From assembly GCA_946902875.1 (NCBI GenBank), contig OX336345.1:19065395-19129394 (forward strand): a stretch of 64,000 nt of DNA. Reading direction: 5' to 3'. Numbering within the stretch: the first letter of the stretch is position 1; each line of letters starts with the position of its first letter. Below are positions 23,901 through 34,050 of this stretch, in pieces. Below the pieces are notes generated by a model. The model did no database searches, was not told the DNA's origin, and saw only the letters and a program-made list of their open reading frames with translations. This DNA is from Nematopogon swammerdamellus. Taxonomy: Eukaryota; Arthropoda; Insecta; Lepidoptera; Adelidae. A program made the position numbers and the translations under genes.

Positions 23901-24863
23901 GTTTACAGAACAGCTAAAATTTTTACGACTTAGGCCCACTTGCACCAACACAAATTTAATATATAAACCAGTTTAACTCGTTAAGCTAGCACCCGTTGAC
24001 TGTGGGAACCGCGTTTAAATCCATAACTCGCTACTTAACTTTAAACTCGTGTTGGTGCAAGTGGGCCTTATTCTTAAGACTTTTTACGTTTCCTTACAAA
24101 ATTGTTAAGTTGTTTGTCCGTCCGTCCGTCCGCCGAGAAATGGCTATGGAACCCTCTGTGTGTGCGATCGCACTTATACAGGCTTTTTCTCCTGTTATTT
24201 TCATGTTGCATTTAGAGGAGTAAAGAAATGTATATATTTAATTTAGTTTAAACTTTAAGAACAGCTGTGGAGAGCCACCTCGAGAGCCACAGATTAGGAG
24301 TTCCAAGCGGTAAAACGCCTCGCCTATAACCAACTAATATCTTTTTTTTCTTATTTATATAAATAGGTCTGTAGCCGCCTAACGATTATGCCAGCCCCAC
24401 CGTAACTACGATTTTATTGGTTTTGTTTGACCCGTGCACCATCCATCCATGCGTGCACCACACTCTCAGTCCGAGTTTGGAGGGCATTACAATAATTTTG
24501 GGGGTCCATCGGGGTCCATGAGACCACCAGTCCCTCTACGGTTCGAAGTTTACCTACTTAGTAAACTGTAGGGAGTAATGCCCACTTGCACCAACACGAG
24601 TTTAGAGTTAAATAGCGAGTTATGGATTTAAACGCGGTTCAAACGCGGTTCCCACATACAACGGGTGCTAGTTTAACGAGTTAAACTGGTTTATAGTTAA
24701 ATTCGTGTTGGTGCAAGTGGGCCTAAGAGTGCATTCGCTTTCTGCGCAGGAGATTAACTACTGTGTAATCAATCTTATATCAATTTGGTTTCGTTTGTTT
24801 TCAGATCTGACGAAAATCAGCACTGGACAGTGCCCTGGCTCCGACGGCATCCGTCTGTCTTAA
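17953..24863 (+). CDS. Secreted single Kazal-domain protein A
   Basis: Three exons, 17953-17980, 21861-22067 and 24805-24863, join in phase (both introns phase 1) to give 97 residues ending in TAA. Residues 1-19 form a hydrophobic signal peptide (MRTLLLVTLVAVCVSMALC). The mature part has six cysteines at 39, 43, 52, 67, 74 and 88. The PVCAG motif precedes Cys67 and the final Cys lies in STGQC, as in non-classical, vasotab-like Kazal proteins. The family mostly inhibits serine proteases, but short insect members can act otherwise. The inhibitory loop around residues 45-51 is not diagnostic. AATAAA at 25264-25269 is a likely polyadenylation signal. It faces the related gene at 29316-33230. Confidence 0.87.
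17981..21860 (+). other. Intron 1 of Kazal gene A, repeat-rich
   Basis: Holds a repeat unit at 18360-18610 that recurs, interrupted, at 26905-27730; C runs near 18979 and 19032; a 23-base G run at 19494-19516; the CCGTACGGAAG repeat at 19930-20237, ending with a GTCCGACTCGCACTTGGCC tail; and a hairpin at 20753-20797 (GAGAAACCATCGATTAT and its complement). A piece of the GTGCGACAGGGAC MITE is at 21290-21345. No other gene is recognised. Confidence 0.6.
22150..22234. repeat. Two back-to-back hairpins
   Basis: CCGCGATCCTG pairs with CAGGATCGCGG (22150-22178). Immediately after, GGAAGAGGCGGC...GTGTGTCAGGA pairs with its complement to 22234, with one 3-nt bulge. Both are GC-rich in an AT-rich intron. 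Confidence 0.8.
22978..23172 (-). mobile_element. SINE body S fragment
   Basis: Inverted 3' part (TTTATGGAAACTGACACGG...GTGCGGTGGTACCA) broken at 23172 by the RTE-like piece. The body resumes at about 23320 (TGGTACCAATACGGGCGGG) and ends in an H2 fragment to 23410. Confidence 0.7.
23172..23320 (-). mobile_element. RTE-like LINE 3' end inserted in a SINE
   Basis: A (TCA)n run at 23174-23195 marks its 3' tail. The complement encodes a stretch that includes the CAGCAGTGGAC motif common at RTE-type 3' ends. It splits the SINE at 22978-23410 and duplicates GGTACCAAT at the two sides. Confidence 0.6.
23933..24067. mobile_element. PIF-like MITE, copy 1
   Basis: 135 bp with terminal repeats GGCCCACTTGCACCAACAC and TTA target duplications at 23930-23932 and 24068-24070. 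Confidence 0.75.
24579..24723. mobile_element. PIF-like MITE, copy 2 (inverted)
   Basis: 145-bp relative of the 23933 copy in opposite orientation, with TAA duplications at 24576-24578 and 24724-24726. It carries an extra internal repeat of AACGCGGTT. Confidence 0.75.
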
Positions 24864-26427
24864 ATTATATTACCTATAAATATATTATCATATCACATTA
24901 TTATAAAGATCTATTTCAAAGTGTAATATTTTTGACACATTGATTTGTTTTTTTAAGATAGCTTTCATGGTCCCAACTCCAAACCATAACGATAGTCTGT
25001 GTTTGATTTATAAAATAATTTATGAAATTTAACGCTTGCCGTAGTTTTTTTTATACATACTCAAGAACTGAACTTAGATCACCACATCAGCATCACAATC
25101 GATTTAATACTTTAATAATTATATTAATTATGGTTTTTATATAGCATCATTGAATTATTAAAAGTGCTTTAAGTTGGTTTAATTTGTATTATTTATTACC
25201 TATAATTTAATAATTTAATTTCAATGTAATTAAGTAGGAATTATTTTTGACAAACCATCAAATAATAAAGAAATGGATGGACCTAAAAAAATTTAAATAC
25301 ATATTTATTTGGTTAAACAAGGTTCTCTTAAATAATACAATTTACAAAATTTCTTGAAACTTTGTTATTAGGACGAAATAGGATAAAATGAAGCCTTCCA
25401 GAATAATGTAAAGCCCTTTTATCCAAGGCATTTACATATTTTACAACATTTAGATTTTGAAAATTTAAATTCTATTTAGCTTAACATAGAAGGAATTTGG
25501 CACAAGGGTAGCGATAATAAATAAATAAGTGCTTCAAGAACTTAAAACGAAAGTGAACGAGGGTACTCAACAATAGAAAGAGAATGACTTGCTATAAAAT
25601 TGAGTGTAAAGCATTTTAGACCGTACATAATTATTTTTTTATAGGAAATACACAATAAATTCGGCTAACTTTCCCAGCTCACTGCCACTTGAGCTAAGTC
25701 ACCCGGGGCCCAATATCGACTACTTTGGTGCGTGGGCAGATTGCCTCGTAGCGATATTCCCATCATGGCAGCATTGATGGTCGGTGTTCTACTGTAATTT
25801 ACAAGAGTACTCGCAGCACAACACCGATTACTCTGCTCACCCCGATTGTCAGGATATTATTTTATTCACACGTATATTTACATAAAGTTGTAGAGAATTT
25901 TATCACCTCTTATTCCGTAATGAACAGTTTTTCCTATGATGCACCGTTTTCGAGATATAAGCGAAAAACCGAAAAATGGGACCTTCTTTGTGCTCCCCTA
26001 GGGCGCACCTCCCCCAGTGGTGGGGACTTTTAGTATGTTTACCTCCTAACTAGTCAGAAGAAGGTTCCCAAGTCAAACTTTCTGCTTTCAAGCTTTCCGG
26101 CTACAATCATTCGCTTCCTGGACTATAAAATGAAAGTTCAAGTTTATTAAAATCTATTTATTCTGCCAAACTTCTCCCGCCACACGTTACAAAGCTAGCC
26201 AGTTGGAAATACTCGAACTCGTAATTACTCTCACACCTGCAATGCTTATTGTGGACCTATATCCGGCTATCCGGTTCCGGTCGGTCACGGTGTAGGCAGG
26301 TCGGATATCCGTTTCCCGGCATTTAGCAAATTCACTATCCGTTGCATAATGCAAATGATCATCATTAAATTTGGATGTAACAACACAACTTTTACTGCAC
26401 AGCATTACCCTCGCCTTCTGTGTTTCA
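24864..26427. other. 3' UTR and intergenic spacer, no gene
   Basis: AT-rich. Contains the Kazal A polyadenylation signal at 25264-25269 and a fragment of the SINE tail T near 25785-25865 (GCAGCACAACACCGATTACTC). Nothing else is recognised. Confidence 0.55.
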
Positions 26428-26893
26428 CGTTTTTAACCGACTTCAAAAAAGGAGGAGGTTCTATGTTCGGCTGTATGTATTTTTTTTTTATGTATGTTCA
26501 GCAATATCTTCCCCAATTGTGAACCGATTTCGATGATTCTTTTTGTGTTCGGTTCAGTCTAGCTCCAAGGTGGTCCCATTTTTTTTTGGTCAAGATCGGA
26601 TTGGAAAGCGAGGCGGAATCGCGAGGCCGAAGGCCGAGCGATTCCGCCGAGTACATTAATAGCAAATAAAAATTACAAAAAAAACTGTGAAATAAAAAAC
26701 TATTTAAAAAAAATATAAAAACCGCCTTCAAAAATGTATGTAATAAAAAAATAAAAATCGAACCCTAGAGTTGAAGGCGGTGGTGCTAAAGCAAGCAAAA
26801 ATAACCGACCGCCTTCAACTCTAGGGTTCGATTTTTATTTTTTTATTTCATACATTTTTGAAGGCGGTTTTTATATTTTTTTAAATAGTTTTA
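26428..26893. mobile_element. Dispersed element with ACCGACTTCAAAAAAGG start and long hairpin
   Basis: Starts AACCGACTTCAAAAAAGGAG. Inside are a GAATCGCGAGGCCGAAGGCC block and, at 26695-26890, a hairpin whose arms contain TCGAACCCTAGAGTTGAAGG. A closely similar copy is at 38095-38580. It is probably a nonautonomous DNA element; the class is unsure. Confidence 0.65.
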
Positions 26894-26919
26894 TGGTGTG
26901 CAATGGGTTTAGGAGTTTC

Positions 26920-27140
26920 TACGGGCGACCGGCCGGCTGTCAGTCAGTCAGCGTGTAGCGTCCACTGCTGGACATACGCCTCTCCAATTTTCCTCCAGTC
27001 CTCCCGGCCTTCAGCGGTACGGAACCACAGCTTTCCGCCCACGTACTTGCTGTCGTCGTCCCACCTGGCGGGTGGTCTTCCCACACTCCATTTTCCTGTC
27101 CACGGCCGCCAGTGTAGGACACGGTTAATCAACTGGCTGT
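26920..27140 (-). mobile_element. C-terminal fragment of an RTE-type LINE
   Basis: The minus strand encodes GRPPARWDDDSKYVGG...EDWRKIGEAYVQQWT and a stop. This is the characteristic tail of RTE-type endonuclease/reverse transcriptase ORFs. Heavily 5'-truncated. Confidence 0.75.
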
Positions 27141-27197
27141 GTAACGTACGTCGTCAATATATGAATATTTTGACGTACGTTAATATCGAGAACCACT

Positions 27198-27572
27198 TGT
27201 CAGCCTCGGTAGCTCAGTGGTGCGGTCAGTCGACTGTTGTTAAGCAACACTGAGCGCGGTCAGTACTTGGAAGGGTGACCGCTCGACCGTTGGAGGATGA
27301 CCGTGGTTCGGATTCCACGTTAAACTGTAGGTCCCTTCCCTTCTTACCTTACTTAGGTGGTAGGGTTTATCCCGGCCGGGTTGGTACCACCGCACTGAGC
27401 GAAACGTCGGTCGAAACGGCTATGTAGGTTTACCGTTCGTGTTTTCCGTCCAGTTCAGTGTAGCCGGCGCGAAATAAAGGGAAGCACTGACATGGCACCT
27501 AGTTCACCCGGTGTTATGGGCTGACATCACGGATGTTGTAGGTGATGTAGCCAACCGTGTCAGTTTCCATAA
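27198..27572 (+). mobile_element. Full-length H1 plus body S SINE
   Basis: Best full-length copy in the window: tRNA-like A box TAGCTCAGTGG, 5S-like AGCGCGGTCAGTACTTGG and GGTGACCGCTCG, B-box-like GGTTCGGATTCC, shared core, and a poly(A) end. It is inserted in a repeat whose empty form is at 18360-18610, with target duplication ACTT. Confidence 0.85.
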
Positions 27573-28181
27573 AAAAAAACTTTATCGATTTACATATGTA
27601 GGTACGGTTTTCACAGTTACATTCTGTCCCTTCTTCCCAAGATGGTTTTTGGCTATAAATCATCATAACGCTACCTCATCGGCGGCCTGTGCTGTGAGCA
27701 AAAAGTCACACGAATTGAAGCGGCGGGCAAAAGCTAGTATTACTTGTCTATTGCTGGTTTGCCGCTACCTCAGCCCGCGCTTCCGCACATCGCGCCTCAC
27801 GCCACACCCGCTGACGCCTAGTACGAAGTAACTATTTAGTAATCTGTGGCCTAGCTCAGTAGCGTTAGTATCGCTGTCGCGTAGCCAAAGAATATAATAC
27901 CGCGTAGCCACGCCCCTATTATATGTGTAATTGAGCTACCTACCCTTCGCGCGTGTACGAGTTTTTTTTTTGTGTTATTTGTTTTATTACTAACATTTGT
28001 TGTGTTCAAATGCCAATACGAGTAAAAAAAGGAATAGTAATATGACTATGACGTGTGCGCTAGCTTCACTAGTCATGTCACTTAATTACGTAGAAATAGA
28101 TGTTTATCGATCGATATAGGCTATCGACGCATTTGTGCTCCCGCCGCTGGGGAGCTAACGGCGCGGCGGCAACGTGTTAAC
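27573..28181. other. Intergenic spacer
   Basis: The first 150 bp continue the repeat that received the SINE. The rest is unremarkable AT-rich sequence with no gene seen. Confidence 0.5.
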
Positions 28182-28301
28182 ACGCACGCTAACTCGGCAC
28201 AAATACTCGCAGATTTCAACCAATGGCCGCGTCGGCTGCTTTACCAAACGCTTTCTGATTGGTTGAAATGTGCGAGTATTTGTGCCGAGTTAGCGTGCAC
28301 G
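28182..28301. repeat. Foldback with ~42-bp arms
   Basis: ACGCACGCTAACTCGGCAC through CAAATACTCGCA and TTTCAACCAAT pairs with the reverse arm at 28255-28301. The short centre is 28225-28254. Confidence 0.8.
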
Positions 28302-28390
28302 AGCCGGTAGCCCCCAGGACGGTCCACGTAGTCAATTCATTCCAGTGCATTCCAGGTACATTCAAGTACATTCCAGGTTTTAGTCTCGTA

Positions 28391-28799
28391 TATACACCGT
28401 GTCCCAAAACTCAACGTCAAGCGGGAACCAGGGAGTAGGCCAGTTTATGACTACCCAGGGAAAAATAAGAAAAAAAAATCGGAGCCGTTTATTTTTTTAG
28501 AAAAAAATTGAACTGAATATTTTTTTGGTAAAACTACATGCATTCTGGTTTTGTTTGGGATACTGATCAATAGCAGAGTTATTTAGGCTACCAATAATTT
28601 TTTTTAACAATTGTATTTGCAAATTTGTAGTCGTATTACATAAAAATGTCAATTTTCAACGTTTCTCAAAAATGCTCATATCATAAAAAACAAATGACTC
28701 CGATTTTTTTTTCTTATTTTTCCCTGGGTACTCATAAACTGGCCTACTCCCTGGTTCCCGCTTGACGTTGAGTTTTGGGACACTCTGTATATACACATA
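28391..28799. mobile_element. Foldback element with ~85-bp inverted termini
   Basis: TGTCCCAAAACTCAACGTCA...CAGGGAGTAGGCC on the left pairs with the right arm at 28700-28790. Tails near TATAC/TATAT flank it. A nonautonomous DNA transposon; superfamily not assigned. Confidence 0.7.
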
Positions 28800-29315
28800 G
28801 GTATACAGTATAATCCTACCTATACAAGTATGTGGGTTTGTGGGTACTTACTTCTCTTACTTAACTAATACGAATCATACATTCATATAATCTTAGTAAA
28901 AATATTTACATAGTACAAAATAAATATGTTCAATGCATGGTTCATCAATACAATCTTATCTACATTCTGTTATGCGTTTACTGTTCGGTGGCATTCTCCT
29001 TCCAGTTTCTACGTGGTAAAAAAAAATTCAAACGTATTTTTAAAATGTTTCCGTTCCCAACGTTATTCTTCTCTAAATAATATACAATCCAACTTCTGCC
29101 GGAAATCTAAAACATGGGTGTTGTTCGGTATATTACCGACATTTAGTGTTGTTGGCAACCCTAGTTGAAAAAGCAGACTTTCTGCTCTCTTACCAGCAGC
29201 GACTTAAGTAGACCATGCACTAGATACCTACTTACTTAAAATAAGCTTATAAAAACTTAAACTAGCTTAAAACATAATTACATAACCACCGCCGCCATCT
29301 TGTTTAGGTACTCTA

Positions 29316-32300
29316 TCAGCACTCTCCTATGCTTGCTATGGCATAATCTGGAACAACAAACAAAACAAAATAATTAAAAATAACAAAATAATTATATAGG
29401 TAACGATCAAAACGTAAGTTCAGCCATAGTTCGAAAGTGTGACGAATGTTAAATAAACTTAACATTCGTCACACTTACAAACTATGACGAACGGTACCTA
29501 ATGTCTGTAGTTGCGGTGCGTTGGCATCAACCCGGGCGGGGCGGGTTAGATAGATAAGGTAAGGGAAGGGACGTGTAATCCCAACCACGGTCAGCCTCAG
29601 CGGTCGAACGACCGCGAACGCCCACCCATCCAAGTTTGACCGCGCCCGAGTGTGCTAAATTCACGATCGGACGTCGATCTATAGCACCACCGAGCTACCG
29701 ACGAGGCTGACAAAGTGAGATAACAAACTCATTGCCTCTCGTAACAGGAGCAAAGCCTTTATCTACTCAATATAAGATACAGTGACCGAAAGCACGTAGG
29801 TACATAATGATTGAAAGCCAAAGATTGCAAGCACCGAAAAATTGATTTTCGATTCTAAACTTAGAGATTAACTAGATCAAAAATGAAAAACAACTTTTTG
29901 AGTGTTTACAGCCTTTTGCCATTCCAACGATGACGATTTATCTACATCTACACTATATAATATTATAAATAAAGAGGTAAGGTTGGATGTAGGAGGTAAA
30001 TCTCCGAATAGTACCGTGTGGGGCCGGTACTTTAAAAGAATAGCCCCACTGCATCTCTCCCCGTGCATGCCGTAAAAGGCGACTAAGGGATTTGATGACT
30101 CCCTTCTTATATTACTACGTGGCAGGGTTTAACCCGCCCGGGCTGGTACAACCGCACTTCATGAAAGTTCGGTCGAAAACGGCTATGTAAATAGTTTGTG
30201 TTTTCCGTCCAAGTTCAGTGTAGCCGGCACGACCGGAGGGAAGCACTGACGTGGCACCTAGTTCACCCGGTGTTATGGGCTGACATCGCGAATGTTGTAG
30301 GTGATGTAGGCAACCCGTGTCAGTTTCCATAAAAAAAAATCTATCTATTATAAAGAGGTAAGTTTGGATGTAGGAGGTAAATCTCCGAAAATACTCATCC
30401 GATACGAATTCTTTGGCCAATATTTAGAATAGACCTTCAGGAATCAGGATGGATGGACATAGGCTATGGGAGCGAAGTCGCGGGCAATAGCTAGTCGCCA
30501 AATAAAATGATGCAATGATGAGTAGAAACAGGAAGCAAACTGCGATAGCAGACAGTCAACCCGCGCCGCCACTCTGTACGGAAGACAGCTGGCCAGGGCT
30601 GCTGCGTCACTTCCTGTCTCACGCTGATAGTGAAACCATGTCGAGCAATGACGACTGCCTTGTGCGTGCAACTCGCATTGTTTTAACCCCCGACGCAAAG
30701 AGGAGAGGGGTGTTATAAGTTTAACGTGTGTGTTTATTTGTCTATAGGTTTGTCTGTCTGTGGCAACGTAGCTCCCAAACGGACGGACCGATTTGGATGC
30801 TTTTTTTTTTATTAGGAAGCTGGTTTAATCGGGATGGTTCTTAGCTATGTTTGTAATCAAGTAATCAAATAATTAAGTAATAAAAATTAATTATCTTAAA
30901 AAGTAGGTCCCTACAGTTTTATACACCGGTTCTGAACGGCGACACACCCATACACACATACACTCTTATACCCCTCTTTTTGCGTCGGGAGCTAAAAAGA
31001 AACGTTACAATACCTACATCTGCTGGTTCACCGATCGGAACCAGTGTAAAACTGTAGTTCCCTTCCCTTGCCCCTTACTAGGTGGTAGGCTCAAATTGTA
31101 GGCGAGGCGATTGGATCAATACCACCGTACTTGATGTAAGATGGCCGCATAGCAGCCTCGGCTGTGTTCTCCTCTACTCCAGTATAGCCATCCAAAGGTA
31201 AGCCTCCGGTACGGCATCTACCTTCTCGGCGGTGATATTGGCTGGTCGGAGCATGAGCTTTGGCCACTCTGATACATAAAAAAAAACACTAGGTCGCCGA
31301 GACGCTGCTAATTTTGTACGTACTCGAGGATAAAGACTCGAGCAGAAAGCACAAGGATTTCATTGAAACAATACATACAGTATAAGGTTTTGTATAAATG
31401 GTGTAGTGACTTACAAGTGCTGTCATGGCAGGAGGCAGTCTCCAGCTCGCAAAGTGTGGCGAAAGTCCGCGCTGTGCCCACGGCGTTGAAGGCGCAGACC
31501 GGGCCCGGAATGGCGGCGGCTGGCGGTCGTTCCTTGCACAGCCCCGCGCACAGGAGCACCGGAGCACCCTCGGCCACGCGCACGCGCAACGTGGGCGCCG
31601 GAGACTCCTCGGGCGAGTCCAGTACCTCGGCAGTCCGGAACTCCAGGAAGGGCACGGCCGCGCCATACGCCTCCCATTGGACGCCTGGAATAAATAGTCG
31701 GTGCATTCATTGAACTTCTATTCATGAATAGGGTTAACAGTTGACTACTTACGACGACAGCAAAACACTTTTCAAGGGTTCCAATATCTACTTAACTTTT
31801 ATCTACTTAAATTTTCACCTCTAATATCTCTGAAGATGAGGAGAGAGCCGACAGGACGGAAACAGAAATCAAGACTACTCTGATGTCGGCCTTGAATTTT
31901 TGTATTCCTAGTTCTGGTCTTGGAAATAAGGTCATCCGCACAAGGCATTCATCGCAAATATTCTCAATGCTAGAGACGCTGCTGGGGCGAAAGGTCCCGA
32001 AGTGGAAATTCAACTGGACAACAATTGGACTTTGGAATGCGCCTCTAAAATGAGGGAACTTTCGTCACAACAGGGATTGCGATATGGTTCGTCCGTACCA
32101 AACCTTTACTAGACCAAAGAAACAATTCTGCCTCGATAACCATTGACAATCAACGCGAGAAAATGGACGCGGGACACAACAGCTTATCGACGAAGGCCCG
32201 TCCTGGCGTCGGCTCGTCTGCAGCGGACCTATGTCATCGCTAAATATAATAAGCTAAGTGCGTCGTTTCATTCCATTATAACAAACTTATCGATAACCCG

Positions 32301-33230
32301 AGGGCGGGAGTTCGCGACCTACTCGGTGACGTCGACGAGACGGTCTGCTCGAGATCCTTCTATTGAACAAAAACATGTAAATAAAATCATAGAGGGAATC
32401 GTTAAGGATTTGACCACGCCAATGCGTAATGGGTCAACCGGGTGACTTGTTTTGGCGTGTCTCTAACACGGTGCACAATAAACAATGTAGCTGTTTTACG
32501 TATACTATTCGTAAAAAACAGCGCCCAAACAAATTCTTCCACTAAGATTTGCTAACATGTAAGTTTCAGTTTGCTATGCATACACGGTAAAGATATAGAT
32601 CCTATAAACTCGTCCTATGAACAACGTAAAAGAGTCCTTGAATGAGAACTTCGTCCTAGAGGTATCTTGTCGTGGAAGCAGCTTGGAGCCTAGGCTTGGG
32701 GCGCCTTAGTTTCCAGTTATCAGTTAAATCTCTTCTTGGGTATCTAATCTTGTGAAGGGTACTTTCGTTGTAGAAAGACAATCAATAGTCAACATTTAGA
32801 ACACATACAAATAGGACAAATTGTCACAAGTTCGAGTTCAGTTTTACAATAAATCATAAATAACAGCAATAAACAAAAAAGACTTGATATACAGATGCGA
32901 GATACGTTGCGCATGGAGTAAGGGGCTTAGATGTTAAAAATTTTGGCGAATTTGTTGGGGTAATTGCTGACCTGAATCTGATCTGATCTGATCTGAATCA
33001 ACGCGTTAAGGCATATATTTTAAACTAAGAACTAAATTATGTCCACTGGTGTCCAACAAACCAGCAGCGATCCCTCAGGGAACGCCTCGCCGCCGCCTGT
33101 TTTGTTTTGGGACCATTGAGTGTTGTGGATAGTATTTTTTATATTTAGTAGTTTTCATTTAGGCTCAATATGAGAAATGGTACTTACCCGCAAGCAATAG
33201 CGCGAACAACAGGATCTTCCCGCTTAGCAT
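29316..33230 (-). CDS. Secreted single Kazal-domain protein B
   Basis: Three minus-strand exons, 33230-33188, 31684-31415 and 29347-29316, join in phase (both introns phase 1) to give 114 residues. Residues 1-22 are a signal peptide (MLSGKILLFALLLAG...). An acidic/Pro spacer follows, then a Kazal domain with cysteines 60, 64, 78, 93, 100 and 114. GPVCAF, RTFATLC and the YYAIASIGEC end fit the family well. Cysteine spacing after the third Cys (14, 6, 13) is identical to Kazal protein A, and intron positions match, so the two are paralogues. It is expected to act outside the cell, probably on proteases (inference). The terminal exon is only ten codons and was placed by its acceptor, frame and final GEC. 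Confidence 0.85.
29510..29712 (-). mobile_element. Degenerate SINE H1 head
   Basis: Inverted tRNA/5S-like head (GAGCTACCGACGAGGCTGACA end and CCACCCATCCAAGTTTGACC) with part of the core. Its 3' body is missing. Confidence 0.6.
30013..30340 (+). mobile_element. SINE with head H2 and body S, poly(A) end
   Basis: Head GTACCGTGTGGGGCCGGTAC to GACTAAGGGATT, then body S to CAGTTTCCATAAAAAAAA. Nearly the same ~45 bp (AAAGAGGTAAG...GTAGGAGGTAAATCTCCGAA) lies on both sides (29967-30010 and 30352-30391). Confidence 0.75.
30685..30905 (+). mobile_element. Dispersed repeat R fragment
   Basis: Begins TTAACCCCCGACGCAAAGAG, with a GTCTGTCTGTGGCAACGTAG block and then AATCGGGATGGTTCTTAGCT. The inverted copy at 61660-61945 has the same order. 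Confidence 0.6.
30985..31285 (+). mobile_element. H3-type SINE 3' part with poly(A)
   Basis: Lacks the tRNA-like head. It holds the core AAACTGTAGTTCCCTTCCCT and CTTACTAGGTGGTAGG, then the H3-specific body, ending GATACATAAAAAAAAA. Confidence 0.75.
31685..33187 (-). other. Intron 1 of Kazal gene B, nothing recognised
   Basis: About 1.5 kb without a recognised transposon or exon apart from a short (ATCTG)n run at 32977-33000. Confidence 0.5.
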
Positions 33231-34050
33231 TTCCTCCAGTAAGTTCAGTATCAGATCACTAACAATACTATAATATCATAATACTCGACGCACTCAGTAG
33301 GTCTGCACCGTGATTTGTCGTTAAAATTTAAATACTGATTCGATTCTGAAGGCGAAAATGGTAGGTTGGAAGGTTTCGACTTGGAAGTTTTTCGAGTAGA
33401 ATTAGTTTTTGTCGAAGGTTTTTCAGTTTGTGCAAGGGAGGCAGTTGTCAGAATGGTAGCGTAAGGCGGAATGGTGTGTCCGTCCCTCGTGGAAGCGTCC
33501 GAAGCGATAGGATGCGATAACCGCGTGACACCGCCAAGAGGACCAACGTCGCGATAAAACCCGATGTTCTCCGAACGGCTATGAAATGAGAGCGAGCGTT
33601 TTGTCGATGCACAATTAAGCGGCTTTGTAATTACTGTAATTTTCCGTAACGGCACTTTTATCAGCGGGATTTGTTTTTTTAAGACGCATTGGAAAATTAA
33701 AACAATTCGGGACAATATACAGACCAGAGAATTTATGCAGACTGGTGGGTGCAGCAGACTATACTATTACACCCTGTATACATATATTTAGTTTTCATTC
33801 TTTCTAATTTTATTATATTGTGTGATTTTATAACTTCTGACTTGTCCCTTTAAATGTTAATTTTTATGACTGATGCTGTATTTAAAATAATGTTTAATAT
33901 GATTTTGTATTTAATTTTTAAAATAATTAATTCATATCACATGTTTACTATGCTATCTCTGTGTGGTCAAAAAGTGAAATAAAGAATTTTGAATTTTTGA
34001 ATTGACTGGGCGGCTCTGGCCAAATTTTAGTGAGGCACCACCTACATATA
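33231..34050. other. 5' flank of Kazal gene B
   Basis: The leader probably starts within 110 bp of the ATG; a TATTTAAAT motif (minus strand) lies near 33326-33336. A 154-codon minus-strand open frame at 33251-33715 has no recognisable domain and is not called. Confidence 0.4.

Larger units (their letters stand above)
22068..24804 (+). other. Intron 2 of Kazal gene A
   Basis: Contains two adjacent hairpins (22150-22234), an inverted SINE body, a (TCA)n-tailed RTE-like end, two MITE copies and otherwise AT-rich sequence. No exon other than those at its ends is seen. Confidence 0.6.
29348..31414 (-). other. Intron 2 of Kazal gene B
   Basis: Contains a small hairpin at 29436-29476 (GTGTGACGAATGTTAA arms), a degenerate inverted SINE H1 head (29510-29712), an H2/S SINE, a piece of dispersed repeat R and an H3 SINE end. 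No extra exon is seen. Confidence 0.6.

Noticed and set aside
31289..31725. Overlapping frames on both strands at the Kazal B main exon
   Set aside because: Only the minus frame with six-cysteine spacing and in-phase exons fits a protein family.
33251..33715. 154-codon minus-strand open frame upstream of Kazal gene B
   Set aside because: No family motif, no upstream promoter or splice support, and it overlaps the likely promoter of a real gene; length alone is not enough.
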